Source of the DNA: Clostridium beijerinckii
GTDB taxonomy: Bacteria > Bacillota > Clostridia > Clostridiales > Clostridiaceae
Assembly: GCF_018223745.1 (NCBI RefSeq)
Contig: NZ_CP073653.1
Span: 2,508,001-2,572,000, forward strand
DNA length: 64,000 nucleotides
Reading direction: 5' to 3'
In this document: piece by piece, positions 37,258 through 46,458 of the stretch
Layout of the letters: every line of letters begins with the position of its first letter
Position numbering within the stretch: position 1 is the first letter of the stretch
Translations under genes and position numbers: made by a program
The notes under the pieces: model-generated
The model's input: only the letters and a program-made list of their open reading frames with translations
Databases searched by the model: none
Told to the model about the DNA's origin: nothing

Positions 37258-37288
37258 AACTATCTCAATTTTAGAGATAGTTTTTTTG
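37258..37288 (+). terminator. terminator after hcp 2
   Basis: AACTATCTC / GAGATAGTT stem with a 7-nt loop followed by T7. Confidence 0.85.
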
Positions 37289-37377
37289 TTATATATAATT
37301 ATAAATTTAGTAATGCAGTATAAATTGAGTCAGTGTTTATTTCATTTTAATTTTAGAATTTGAATTTTTTTAAAACT

Positions 37378-37418
37378 TGATTGAAATCATATTGTTTTTA
37401 TTTTTGCAAAGATATAAT
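37378..37418 (+). promoter_or_regulatory. Crp/Fnr-type box plus -10 for reductase-gapN operon
   Basis: TGATTGAAATCA (37378-37389) is the exact reverse complement of the other two boxes. It is centred 29.5 bp before TATAAT (37413-37418), giving a -41.5 position. Confidence 0.78.
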
Positions 37419-37498
37419 AGGCTCATGAGCTAAATGAAACAAGCTTAAGAAAAACAAGCATTAAAATAAAGAACTGAAGAAAAATGAGGAGGATTTCA

Positions 37499-38272
37499 AT
37501 GATAGATTCTAATAAGATAAATTCAAATAACAAATGGAAGGGATTTAAAGACTTCCTTGTATATAAAACAGTTAAAGAAGATGAGGTAGTTACATCATTC
37601 TATTTAAAATCATTAGATGGAAGTAAGCTTCCTGAATTTATAGCAGGGCAATTTATAACTGTCAGAATAAAAAATGAAGATAATACTTTTACTAAACCTA
37701 GACAATATACATTGTCCATGAATTCTAATGAAGAATTTTATAGAATAAGTGTAAAGAGAGAAGAGAATGGTTACTTAAGCAAAAAACTATGTGATGAAAT
37801 AAAGGCAGGAGATAATCTTCAAATAACTGCACCTCTTGGAAATTTCATATTAAAGGATAGTGAAAAGCCACTAGTTTTAATAGGAGGGGGAATTGGAATA
37901 ACACCGATGCTTACAATGGCTTATGATGCAGTAAACAGTGATAGAAAAATTCACTTCATTTATAGCATACCTAATTCAACTCATCATAGTTTTAAAGAAG
38001 AAACAGTAAAATTACATAATAATAATTTCAAAAGTAATGTATTTTATACACGTCCTAAAGAAAATGAAAAATTAGGAAAAGATTTTGATGTACAAGGCAG
38101 GATATCAGAGAAATGGATGATAGATAACTTGCCAAAGGATGGAGACTTCTATTTTTGTGGACCAGTGCCATTTATGAAAACTGTTTATCATAATTTAATA
38201 TCAATGGCCATTGAAAAGGAAAATATAAACTTTGAAATGTTTGAAGCAGGAGTAGATATAACAAAAGAGTAA
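37499..38272 (+). CDS. FAD/NAD(P)H oxidoreductase (flavohaemoglobin reductase-like, no globin)
   Basis: 257 aa from ATG 37499; the in-frame ATG at 37484 lies before the AGGAGG at 37487-37492. It has the FAD-binding beta-barrel (FIAGQFITVRI ... KPRQYTLSMNS, the RxYT/S flavin motif) and the NAD-binding domain (VLIGGGIGITPMLTMAYDA ... DFYFCGPVPFMKTV with the CGP motif). It resembles the reductase half of flavohaemoglobin but lacks both a globin and a 2Fe-2S domain. It probably passes electrons to Hcp, rubredoxin or flavodoxin in NO defence. It shares a box-driven promoter and operon with gapN. Confidence 0.9.
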   Translation: MIDSNKINSNNKWKGFKDFLVYKTVKEDEVVTSFYLKSLDGSKLPEFIAGQFITVRIKNEDNTFTKPRQYTLSMNSNEEFYRISVKREENGYLSKKLCDEIKAGDNLQITAPLGNFILKDSEKPLVLIGGGIGITPMLTMAYDAVNSDRKIHFIYSIPNSTHHSFKEETVKLHNNNFKSNVFYTRPKENEKLGKDFDVQGRISEKWMIDNLPKDGDFYFCGPVPFMKTVYHNLISMAIEKENINFEMFEAGVDITKE

Positions 38273-38304
38273 CAAAGTATAAACAAATGAGGAGGAAATT
38301 GATT

Positions 38305-39771
38305 ATGTTTAATCATATAAAAAATAAAAACAATACTTTTAAAAATTTAATAAATGGGGAATGGGTTAGCAGCAGAAGTGAAAACTTTGTAGAGATAAAA
38401 TCACCACTTGATAATTCATTGTTAGGTAGAGTACCGGCTATGACAAAGGAAGAGGTAGATACTGCAGTAGTAACAGCTAAAGAAGCTCAAAGAAAGTGGA
38501 ATAACACAACTATAAATGCAAGAGCAGAAATATTATATAAAGCATCAGACATTTTACTGGAAAATATAGATGAATTATCAGAACTTATGATGATGGAAAT
38601 TGCAAAAGATAGAAAAAGCTGCAGATCAGAAGTATCCAGAACAGCAGATTTTATAAGGTTTACAGCAGATACAGCTAAGAATTTATCTGGTGAAAGTATT
38701 CCAGGAGATAGCTTCCCAGGTTTTAAGAATAATAAGATGTCAGTTGTAAAAAGGGAACCATTAGGAGTTGTACTTGCAATATCTCCTTTTAATTATCCAA
38801 TAAATTTATCAGCTTCTAAAATAGCACCTGGTTTAATGGCGGGAAATTCCATTGTATTAAAACCAGCAACTCAAGGGAGCTTATGTGGATTATATCTAGC
38901 AAGAATATTCGAAAAAGCAGGGGTTCCAGCCGGAGTACTAAATACAGTTACAGGTAAAGGAAGTGAAATTGGAGATTATATTACTACTCATAAAGGGATA
39001 AATTTCATCAACTTTACAGGTAGTACAGAAGTAGGAACTAGAATTTCTAAGATGACTAGTATGGTACCTCTTTTAATGGAATTAGGTGGCAAGGATGCAG
39101 CTATAGTTTTAGAAGATGCTGATCTTGAACTAACTGCAAGTAATATAGTTGCAGGTGGATATTCATATTCAGGTCAAAGATGCACAGCGGTAAAGAGAAT
39201 TTTAGTAGTAGATGAAGTAGCAGATGAATTATTAGAAAAAATCAAAGAAAAGATGGAAAAGCTTACTGTAGGGAATCCTTTAGAGAAAGATGTAGATGTT
39301 GTACCTCTTATTAGTTCTAAAGCTGCAGATTTTGTTATTGAATTAATAGAAGATGCAAAGGGTAAAGGAGCTGACTTAATTGTAGGAGGAAACAGAGATG
39401 GAAATTTAATTTATCCAACACTTTTTGATAATGTTACTTTAGACATGAGAATTGCATGGGAAGAACCATTTGGCCCTGTACTTCCAATTATTAGGGTTAA
39501 AGATAAAGATGAAGCTATAGAAATAGCTAATGAATCAGAATATGGGCTTCAAAGTGCTGTATTTACAAAGAACATAGATAATGCTTTTTATGTGGCTGAT
39601 AAGTTAGAAGTAGGAACAGTTCAAGTAAATAATAAAACAGAAAGAGGTCCTGATAATTTCCCATTCCTTGGTGTGAAAGCTTCTGGTATAGGAACTCAGG
39701 GGATAAAATATTCAATTGAATCTATGTCTAGACCTAAGGCTACTATAATAAATCTATCAATACATAATTAA
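38305..39771 (+). CDS. gapN: NADP-dependent non-phosphorylating glyceraldehyde-3-phosphate dehydrogenase
   Basis: 488 aa from ATG 38305, set by GGAGG at 38291. It is an aldehyde dehydrogenase with the catalytic Asn (SPFNYPIN), Glu (LMELGGKDAA) and Cys (YSYSGQRCTAVKR). The SYSGQRCTA context and the C-terminal GPDNFPFLGVKASGIG are typical of GapN. It oxidises glyceraldehyde-3-phosphate to 3-phosphoglycerate and makes NADPH without ATP. Cotranscription with the reductase suggests that it supplies reducing power during nitrosative stress. A related succinate-semialdehyde-type dehydrogenase is the main alternative. Confidence 0.88.
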   Translation: MFNHIKNKNNTFKNLINGEWVSSRSENFVEIKSPLDNSLLGRVPAMTKEEVDTAVVTAKEAQRKWNNTTINARAEILYKASDILLENIDELSELMMMEIAKDRKSCRSEVSRTADFIRFTADTAKNLSGESIPGDSFPGFKNNKMSVVKREPLGVVLAISPFNYPINLSASKIAPGLMAGNSIVLKPATQGSLCGLYLARIFEKAGVPAGVLNTVTGKGSEIGDYITTHKGINFINFTGSTEVGTRISKMTSMVPLLMELGGKDAAIVLEDADLELTASNIVAGGYSYSGQRCTAVKRILVVDEVADELLEKIKEKMEKLTVGNPLEKDVDVVPLISSKAADFVIELIEDAKGKGADLIVGGNRDGNLIYPTLFDNVTLDMRIAWEEPFGPVLPIIRVKDKDEAIEIANESEYGLQSAVFTKNIDNAFYVADKLEVGTVQVNNKTERGPDNFPFLGVKASGIGTQGIKYSIESMSRPKATIINLSIHN

Positions 39772-39805
39772 GAGTGGCAGAAAAATGAAATATTCTATTG
39801 AGATT

Positions 39806-39846
39806 TGATTTCAATCACATTTTTTAAAAACAAATAAAGTTATAAT
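39806..39846 (+). promoter_or_regulatory. Crp/Fnr-type box plus -10 for flavodoxin gene
   Basis: TGATTTCAATCA (39806-39817) is centred 29.5 bp before TATAAT (39841-39846), the same spacing as at 34515 and 37378. Confidence 0.78.
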
Positions 39847-39910
39847 AATGTCAGAAGTTAAATAAAAAAACAATTTAAGAAGTAGATAGCATAATTTGGG
39901 AGGTATTAAT

Positions 39911-40327
39911 ATGAAAATAATATATTTTAGTCAAACAGGAAATACAGAAAAAATGGCAAACTTAATTCTAGAAGGAATAGAATCAGAGGGGAAGAAAGCC
40001 GAATTAGTTGAAGTATCAAATGCAACACTTGATGATGTTAATAATGAAGAAATACTTATTTTAGGATGCTCAGCTTATGGATCAGAAGAATTAGATGAAA
40101 GTGAAATGGAACCTTTTGTTAAATCATTAGAAGGAAGTTTGCAAGGAAAGAAAGTTGCTCTTTTTGGTTCATGGGGATGGGGCAATGGTGAATGGATGAC
40201 AGAATGGGAAAAGAGAATGGAGTCATATGGTGCTATATTAATAAACGAAGGTTTAACCGTGCAGGAATCTCCTGAAGGTGAAGATGAAGACAAATGCAGA
40301 GATTTTGGAAAATTAATAGCAAAATAG
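39911..40327 (+). CDS. flavodoxin
   Basis: 138 aa from ATG 39911, set by GGGAGG. The FMN phosphate loop is SQTGNTEKMA (residues 7-16). The isoalloxazine loops GCSAYGSEELDESEM (about 57) and FGSWGWGNGEWM (about 88) carry the usual Tyr/Trp. It is a short-chain flavodoxin, a one-electron carrier replacing ferredoxin under iron or redox stress. It has its own Crp/Fnr-type box promoter identical in geometry to the DUF2249 and reductase promoters, so it belongs to the same response. Confidence 0.94.
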   Translation: MKIIYFSQTGNTEKMANLILEGIESEGKKAELVEVSNATLDDVNNEEILILGCSAYGSEELDESEMEPFVKSLEGSLQGKKVALFGSWGWGNGEWMTEWEKRMESYGAILINEGLTVQESPEGEDEDKCRDFGKLIAK

Positions 40328-40335
40328 GAATAACA

Positions 40336-40380
40336 AAAACCATGCAATAAGGAGATTTATCTCCCTTATTGCATGGTTTT
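40336..40380. terminator. strong bidirectional terminator
   Basis: A hairpin of about 21 bp with arms starting AAAACCATGCAATAAGG and ending CCTTATTGCATGGTTTT, between the convergent flavodoxin and hcp 3 genes. Confidence 0.9.
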
Positions 40381-40443
40381 CAATTTTATACAGTGGCTTT
40401 ATGCATTTTGCAATAGTTCAAATACTTGTCCAACTTTAAAAGT

Positions 40444-42090
40444 TTAGCCTAATATTTGTTTTAAATCCTCATCAGGAGTACTGATTGGTTTAAGATCGAA
40501 ATTATCAACTAAGAAATTTAATACATTAGGAGTTAAGAAAGCAGGTAAGCTTGGCCCGATATACATTCCTTTTACGCCTAATGAAAGTAATGCTAGTAAA
40601 TCACATACAGCTTTTTGTTCATACCAAGACAATACTATTGATAAAGGTAAATCATTAACTGTACAGTTAAATGCATCAGCTAAAGCTAAAGCTATTCTAA
40701 CTGCTGAGTATGCATCATTACATTGTCCAACATCAAGCAATCTTGGAAGTCCTGCAACTTCACCAAATTGTAATTTGTTGAAACGATATTTTCCACACGC
40801 TAAAGTAAGAATAATACAGTCACTTGGAATTTTTTCAGCAAACTCTGTATAATAATTTCTTCCAGGCTTTGCACCATCACATCCACCAATTAAGAAGAAG
40901 TGCTTAACTTTTCCGTCTTTAACTGCATTAATAATTGTTTCAGCATGACCTAAGGTTGCCTTATGCCCAAAGCCTACTAAAATTTCTTTAACTTCTTCGT
41001 CTTCTGTGAAACCACCAAGTTCAAGTGCTTTATTTATTATTTCAGAGAAATCCTTATATCCATTTTCATCTTTTTCAATATGTTTAATACCATCAAATCC
41101 AACAACACTTGTTGAGAATATTCTATCTATATAAGAATCTTTTGGTCTCATTAAGCAGTTTGTTGTCATTAAAATACAACCAGGTATATTATCAAATTCT
41201 TTTTGTTGATTTTGCCATGCACTTCCGAAATTACCCACTAAATGAGGATATTTGTTTAATTCAGGATATCCATGTGAAGGTAACATTTCGCCATGAGTAT
41301 AAATATTTATTCCTTTACCCTCAGTTTGCTCAAGTAACATTTCTAGATCTCTTAAATCATGTCCAGAAACTACTATGAATGGACCTTTTTTAATATTTAC
41401 ATTAACTTTTGTAGGTGATGGAGAACTATAAGTAGTATTATTAGCAGTATCTAAAACTTCCATAATCTTAACACTCATAGTACCTGTTTCCATTGCAAGT
41501 TTAATCAAATCTTCAAGATTTAAACTATCATCAGCTAAAGCTGCTAAAGCCTTAAAATAGAAGTCATTTACTTCATCGCTAGTATATTTTATAAATCTAG
41601 CTTGATGAGAATAAGCAGCGATTCCTTTTAAACCATATTTTATAGTTTCTCTAAGAGAACGAATATCTGGATCTAAGTTTTCATCGTACATTATTCCAGC
41701 TTTTTCAGCATCTTCAAGTATAGATTCTTTAGAATCGCTTAAGTTGTACAGTGCTTCAGGAGAGCTGATATTTTCAGATTTAACCTTTTCTCTTAAAGAC
41801 TCTTTAATTTCTTGAGACTTTTTAAGTTGGATAAGATGAGATTTAGGATCAAAATTAACATTAGTTAATGTCATAAATAAAGAATCTTCAACAAAAGAGG
41901 CTACTGATGTGTCAACCTTTTCACTTTTGCTTAAAAGTTCGTTTGCATACACACTGATTCCTTTTAATTGATAAATTAATAAATCTTGCATTGCTGCAAT
42001 TTCAGGCGTTTTACCACACACACCTATTTTAGTACATCCCTTACCTCCAGCAGTTTGTTCACATTGATAACAAAACATTTTTTCTACCAT
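40444..42090 (-). CDS. hcp: hybrid-cluster protein, paralogue 3
   Basis: 548 aa from ATG 42090 ([18 protein letters not shown]), with minus-strand GAGGAG just upstream. The open frame to 42228 adds hydrophobic residues with no ribosome site and is not used. All family segments are present, and similarity to paralogue 2 is high ([24 protein letters not shown] against [24 protein letters not shown]). It faces the flavodoxin gene, with a shared terminator between them. Having three full-length hcp genes within 10 kb is unusual, and their different promoters suggest different inducers. Confidence 0.95.
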   Translation of the reverse strand: [548 protein letters not shown]

Positions 42091-42451
42091 AATAAAAACT
42101 CCTCTCATATTTACATAATATAATACTCTGGATATATTATACAATAAAACGGAATAATAATACAATATAATTATATAATATTCAATATTATATAAGAAAT
42201 ACCACATTGTGAGGTGAAATTTTGTCAAAACATTAATTATGATTATAGGATATAATTGACAACTTGATATTATTTAAAAGAATATGTAAATATTAATTTA
42301 ATAATTATCTTAATGATACACGTGATTTGCAATTAAATAGGTACTACGAAGTGTTTTAAATTACCACAAATAAAGAAGACAAAAAAACAAACAATAAGAA
42401 ATATAAACTAATTCATCAATGAAAAAAGCAAGCTGGATTGGAGGAACTATT
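42091..42451. promoter_or_regulatory. divergent region between hcp 3 and deacetylase pseudogene
   Basis: No gene. Minus-strand TATAAT (about 42137-42142) serves hcp 3. A palindromic ATAATATT g AATATTAT lies around 42174-42192. No TGATTTCAATCA box is present. Confidence 0.45.
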
Positions 42452-43414
42452 ATGAGACGTAAATTAAAATATATTTTAATCTTTGCTTTTGGTGTATTGC
42501 TTATTGGTTGTAAGTTCGGTAAAACTGTACCTTCTCCTGAAAATCAAATAAATAATGAACAATCAGAGGCAAAACCTGATGAATCAGATGAGAAAGAATT
42601 AGGTGAAAAATCTAGTAATGAACCAAGTAAAAATTCTGATGGAAATAAAGAAGAAAAGAGCTAGGCAGAATCTAAAGAAAACAATAATGAAGCATCATCT
42701 GAAAAATCCAGCCAAAATGTTACTGAGAAATCTGATGAGAAAGCTACATCTGAATCACGCGAAATAGTCGAAGAAGATAAGACTGTTGCAACAAATAAGA
42801 AAAAAATTATTTATTTAACATTTGATGATGGACCAAGTTTTACTGTGACAAGTAATGTTTTAGATATATTAAAAGAGAATAAAGTAAAGGCAACATTTTT
42901 TTTGATTGGAAATCAGATTAAAGGCAGGGAAGCGGTGGTAAAGAGAATTTATAATGAAGGAAATAGTTTAGGCCTACATAGTTATACACATGACTATAAC
43001 ATAATTTACAGTGATGAAGATAACTTTATTAAAGAAATGATCGATTGCAGGAATGCAATAAACAAGGTTGCTGGAATAACACCTAATATAATTAGGTTTC
43101 CAGGCGGCGGTCATAAACGTTTAAGTAATAATTTTCTTAAAAAATTACATGATAAGAATTTTAAAGTGTATGATTAGAATTTGGAAAATAGTGATGGATT
43201 AAAACCTAAAACATCATCATGTGAATTATATGAAAAAGCTATAAATGGAAGTGAAAATAAGAATAAGATTATATTGCTTTTGCATTGCACAAACAATCAC
43301 CAAAATACGTGTAAAGCTCTTCCTCAAATAATAAAATACTATAAATCAAGAGGTTATGAATTTAGAACAATAACTGAAGAAACAAAAGAGCTATATTTTC
43401 CAATAAAGAAATAA
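42452..43414 (+). pseudogene. lipoprotein polysaccharide deacetylase with two in-frame amber codons
   Basis: A single reading frame with ATG at 42452 (GGAGG upstream) is broken by TAG at 42662-42664 and TAG at 43175-43177. It has a lipoprotein signal (LIFAFGVLLIGC), a Ser/Glu/Lys-rich linker, then a NodB domain: IIYLTFDDGPSFTVTSNVLDIL, HSYTHDYN, RFPGGG and a C-terminal LLLHCTNN. The second TAG falls where family members have a Trp after VYD, so a single TGG to TAG change explains it. The rest is undamaged, so inactivation is recent. The role was peptidoglycan or glycan deacetylation. Confidence 0.85.
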
Positions 43415-43491
43415 ATCGTATACAAAAAGTCTAAAAAGATATCGTAACGTGAAGATATTACAAATAGGGTAGATGAAACGGAGTGTAACAA

Positions 43492-44184
43492 ATGAAAAGA
43501 AGAAGATTTATTAGGAACACTATTTTATTAATTATATTTGTTTTTATATTAAATTCATTGAGGTATGCAGTTAATGCGGAATCAAAAATTCATTCTAATA
43601 GTAATATATCTATATTAGTTGATATTAGTGAAGAAAGGCTTTATTTAATAGATACTGAGAAAAATATAATATTAAAAAAATATACAATAGCTAGTGGTAA
43701 ACAAGAAACACCTTCTCCGGTAGGTACATGGAAAGTGGTACGTATGGCTAAATGGAGTGGAGGTTTTGGCACAAGGTGGATTGGATTAAATGTACCTTGG
43801 GGAATTTATGGAATTCATGGCACAAATAAACCATACTCTATTGGGAGCGAAGCCTCCCATGGATGTATTAGAATGCGAAATAAGGATATAGAGGAATTAT
43901 ATGAGTATGTAAAGCGTGGAATGATAGTATGCATATACGCAGGCCCATATGGCCCTTTTGAAAAAGGATTTGTAAATTTAAAGCCTGGCGATAGAGGGGC
44001 GGATGTTTTAGAAGTGCAAAGAAAAATGAAAGAAAAAGGCTATTATCCTAAAAATTTAGATGGAATATATGGCGAAGGAATGAAACTGTATGTAATAAAG
44101 TTTAGGAAAGAAAATAACCTTAAAGAATGTCATGATATTAATAAAGAGTTTTATGAAAAACTTGGGATTACTTTGGTAGATTAA
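43492..44184 (+). CDS. L,D-transpeptidase (YkuD) with peptidoglycan-binding domain
   Basis: 230 aa. The N-terminal signal/anchor is at residues 8-27. The YkuD domain (about 38-155) carries the catalytic motif HGTNKP ... EASHGCIRMRN with Cys125 and the upstream His. A C-terminal PG_binding_1-type domain (about 160-215) reads LKPGDRGADVLEVQRKMKEKGYYP. It forms 3-3 crosslinks in the cell wall or attaches proteins outside the membrane. It follows the deacetylase pseudogene by 77 nt in the same direction, making a small wall-modification cluster. The ribosome site (CGGAG) is moderate. Confidence 0.93.
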   Translation: MKRRRFIRNTILLIIFVFILNSLRYAVNAESKIHSNSNISILVDISEERLYLIDTEKNIILKKYTIASGKQETPSPVGTWKVVRMAKWSGGFGTRWIGLNVPWGIYGIHGTNKPYSIGSEASHGCIRMRNKDIEELYEYVKRGMIVCIYAGPYGPFEKGFVNLKPGDRGADVLEVQRKMKEKGYYPKNLDGIYGEGMKLYVIKFRKENNLKECHDINKEFYEKLGITLVD

Positions 44185-44226
44185 ATCTTTATCCAATTAT
44201 TATATCATCATCAACAGCATTATTAT

Positions 44227-44412
44227 TCATGTTGTTATTATTGCTGTTATTTTGGTTACCATTATTGTTATTACTAATAAACAGCCTATGCCCACAATGA
44301 AGTTTCCAAGGACGTTTAGCTCTTCAGCATTTTTACCTTTTGCAAGAGAAATAACAATTGCATTTGTTAAAATTAGAGAATCTTCAGGAGTTAAGTTTTC
44401 AAAACCTGTCAT
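44227..44412 (-). CDS. small membrane-associated protein of the clostridial LTPE type
   Basis: 61 aa: FENLTPEDSLILTNAIVISLAKGKNAEELNVLGNFIVGIGCLL and a short hydrophobic tail. It aligns with the start of the protein at 46183-46458 (LSPEELTALTAVLSIGIAKQYTEGDQLGVLALFFTSIGDIL). The shared pattern L-x-P-E-x-x-x-L-T and L-A-K plus a hydrophobic helix suggests one small family. Its ribosome site is weak. Function unknown. Confidence 0.65.
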   Translation of the reverse strand: MTGFENLTPEDSLILTNAIVISLAKGKNAEELNVLGNFIVGIGCLLVITIMVTKITAIITT

Positions 44413-44780
44413 TATTTACACCCACTTACTATAACATATAATTAATAATTATGACATTTGATTAAATAATATGAGTATGGGTGTTAAATAAATAGTTGTA
44501 TATTAATAATATATTATTAGTTTATTAAAAAGCATTATTTAATGTAATTATAAAATTATGAGAGGTAATAAAAATGTATGTAATTAAAAAGTTCATAGAA
44601 ACGATTTTGATATCTTATACTATTCTCTTAAAATATATGTTAACTTTATGCGAAAGTTCTTTGAAAATTGAATGTGCGATGTTTACAAAGTTCGGTATAA
44701 CAAGTATATACTTGTATAGGTTATAAGCATAAATATTATTAAATTTATTGGACATAATAGTACCGAAAGGTGGATATGCG
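44413..44780. other. gap before secreted protein gene
   Basis: No gene seen. The sequence is AT-rich with a possible promoter near 44695-44730 for the downstream gene. Confidence 0.4.
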
Positions 44781-45125
44781 ATGAAAAGATTTACTGTTTT
44801 ATTATTGGTCTTTTTATGTTTAACGCTTACTGTATTCGGAATAAAACCTGCATTTCCAGTTACAATCAGTAATACATTTAACCAAGGTATTTATAAAATA
44901 TCTGATTTTAACCCTTCGAAAAACAGTGTTTATTCAGTTCAAAACGTTTCATCAAAGGATAATATGTCCATTATTATTACGGATGAAGAACAAAATATAC
45001 TTCAATCTATACGACTAAAACCTAATTCAGAAAAGCATAACACAATACCTATAGGTCCTAATGACACAATTATATTACTTGGTAAAGGTGCAGTTTTTGT
45101 TAATCCATTGGAACTTACAGAGTGA
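44781..45125 (+). CDS. small secreted protein, family not recognised
   Basis: 114 aa from ATG 44781, chosen because AAAGGTGG lies 9 nt upstream. A clear signal peptide (MKRFTVLLLVFLCLTLTVFG ... PAFP) precedes a beta-rich mature part (NTFNQGIYKISDFNP, SVQNVSSKDNMSIIITDEEQ, IPIGPNDTIILLGKGAVFV) without Cys. The mature region looks like a single small beta-sandwich. It ends with a strong terminator and is monocistronic. Exported, probably surface-associated; function unknown. Confidence 0.7.
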   Translation: MKRFTVLLLVFLCLTLTVFGIKPAFPVTISNTFNQGIYKISDFNPSKNSVYSVQNVSSKDNMSIIITDEEQNILQSIRLKPNSEKHNTIPIGPNDTIILLGKGAVFVNPLELTE

Positions 45126-45166
45126 TGTCGTTTAATTATTAATTAGCAAAATAAATAATAAATTAG

Positions 45167-45213
45167 AATATCGCACTATTCGTAAAACTGAGAATAGATT
45201 TGCGATATTTTTT
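45167..45213 (+). terminator. terminator after secreted protein gene
   Basis: AATATCGCA / TGCGATATT with an inner CTATTC/GAATAG-type stem, followed by T7. Confidence 0.85.
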
Positions 45214-45264
45214 TATTTAAGATACTGTTTCGTAATAATCTAGACAAAGAGATGAGGTAATGCA

Positions 45265-45378
45265 ATGCAAACATTAAGCAAAACAGCAGAGCAATCTAGA
45301 AAATGTCCTAATGTTAAAAATTGCAATAATAAGAGAATTGAAGCATGTGCATTAGCTGAGTTACCTAAGCAAACATAG
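45265..45378 (+). CDS. possible 37-aa Cys-containing small protein
   Basis: GATGAGG lies 8 nt before the ATG. The product (MQTLSKTAEQSRKCPNVKNC ... ACALAELPKQT) has three Cys and ends at TAG. It is short and not recognised; it could be a truncated gene. Confidence 0.3.
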   Translation: MQTLSKTAEQSRKCPNVKNCNNKRIEACALAELPKQT

Positions 45379-45653
45379 ATTGCAGTACTACTAATGAATA
45401 ATACAATTACACCAATTACTGGATTTAAGGTGTTGCTAATACAAATAAGAAAATTTAAAACAAGATCTATTAATGGTTTAAGTTTTGTGTTGGTTTATAT
45501 TGATACTAGGGTTTATGGGAAATGATTTTTTAAATTGGAGGAATTAAATATAATTAAAAAATTTTATTATAACTATATCATCTTCATAATTGATCCACAA
45601 TTAAGATGTAGAATAAACACATAAAGAGAAGACAATTGAGGGAGTGATATACA
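45379..45653. other. short non-coding gap
   Basis: No gene or strong structure recognised; AT-rich and probably holds the promoter of the next gene. Confidence 0.35.
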
Positions 45654-46081
45654 ATGAAAAAGAAAGTTATGATTCTAGTATTAGCAATCATAGTAACTGT
45701 AAGTGGCATGTCACTTGCATATGCAGAAGGTGGCAATAATATAGATTCTAATAAATTTAATGGACAAGATAGTGGGGTTAAATCATTATCAGATTATAGA
45801 GGAAATATGATGAGCCTGATGGGGGATGGAGTTCAATCAGATGATGATATGAATAAAATGATTGAATTAATGAAAGAGAATGGTTTTACTGATGAAGCAA
45901 ATGCTATGAAAAATAGAGATTTTAATACCATGAAAAATTTAATGGCTAACTAAGTGATGATGATTATAGCAAGATAATTGATATAATGCAAAATAATAGA
46001 TATGGATCTATGGCTAATATGATGAAATCTGTAGGCAGAGAAAATATGGCAGAATTTCATAAAAATATGGTGGGTTATTAA
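45654..46081 (+). pseudogene. frameshifted secreted protein with helical repeats
   Basis: The signal peptide and first part read to 45953 (MKKKVMILVLAIIVTVSGMS ... MIELMKENGFTDEANAMKN ... NLMAN), then TAA. Directly after, in another frame, the same kind of repeat continues (SDDDYSKIIDIMQNNRYGSM ... MMKSVGRENMAEFHKNMVGY) to a stop at 46081. The two parts are repeats of one Met/Asn-rich helical unit, so a small indel near 45950 broke a gene of about 140 codons. The 99-residue product may still be secreted. Confidence 0.7.
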
Positions 46082-46182
46082 TATTTAAAGTTTAAAAGAA
46101 TTAAAATAGTTAAGTTCGCCTGGCACTTTTATAATAAGTATTGTATATAAATAAATTATAAGCAATTATTTAGGCAATATTT

Positions 46183-46458
46183 ATGGATATTTTCGATTTA
46201 TCGCCAGAAGAACTCACTGCCTTAACAGCGGTTCTATCTATAGGAATTGCAAAACAATATACTGAAGGTGACCAGTTAGGCGTATTGGCACTCTTTTTCA
46301 CTAGTATAGGTGATATTCTGGCATTAATTCAACTACAGAGATTAAGTATAGCTGCGAGAGTTGAGAAGGTACAAAATGAGCAAAGTGCACAAAATACACA
46401 AAATGATAAAAGTACTCAGAATACTCAAAAACCTAATTTGAATGAAACAAAGGCTTAA
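46183..46458 (+). CDS. small LTPE-type protein with Gln/Asn-rich tail
   Basis: 91 aa. Residues 1-58 match the small protein at 44227-44412 (LSPEELTALTAVLSIGIAK, hydrophobic IGDILALIQLQ). The last 30 residues are a repetitive Q/N/S/T/K tail (NEQSAQNTQN, STQNTQKPN). The ribosome site is weak (TTAGG). Function unknown; the tail may be disordered. Confidence 0.65.
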   Translation: MDIFDLSPEELTALTAVLSIGIAKQYTEGDQLGVLALFFTSIGDILALIQLQRLSIAARVEKVQNEQSAQNTQNDKSTQNTQKPNLNETKA

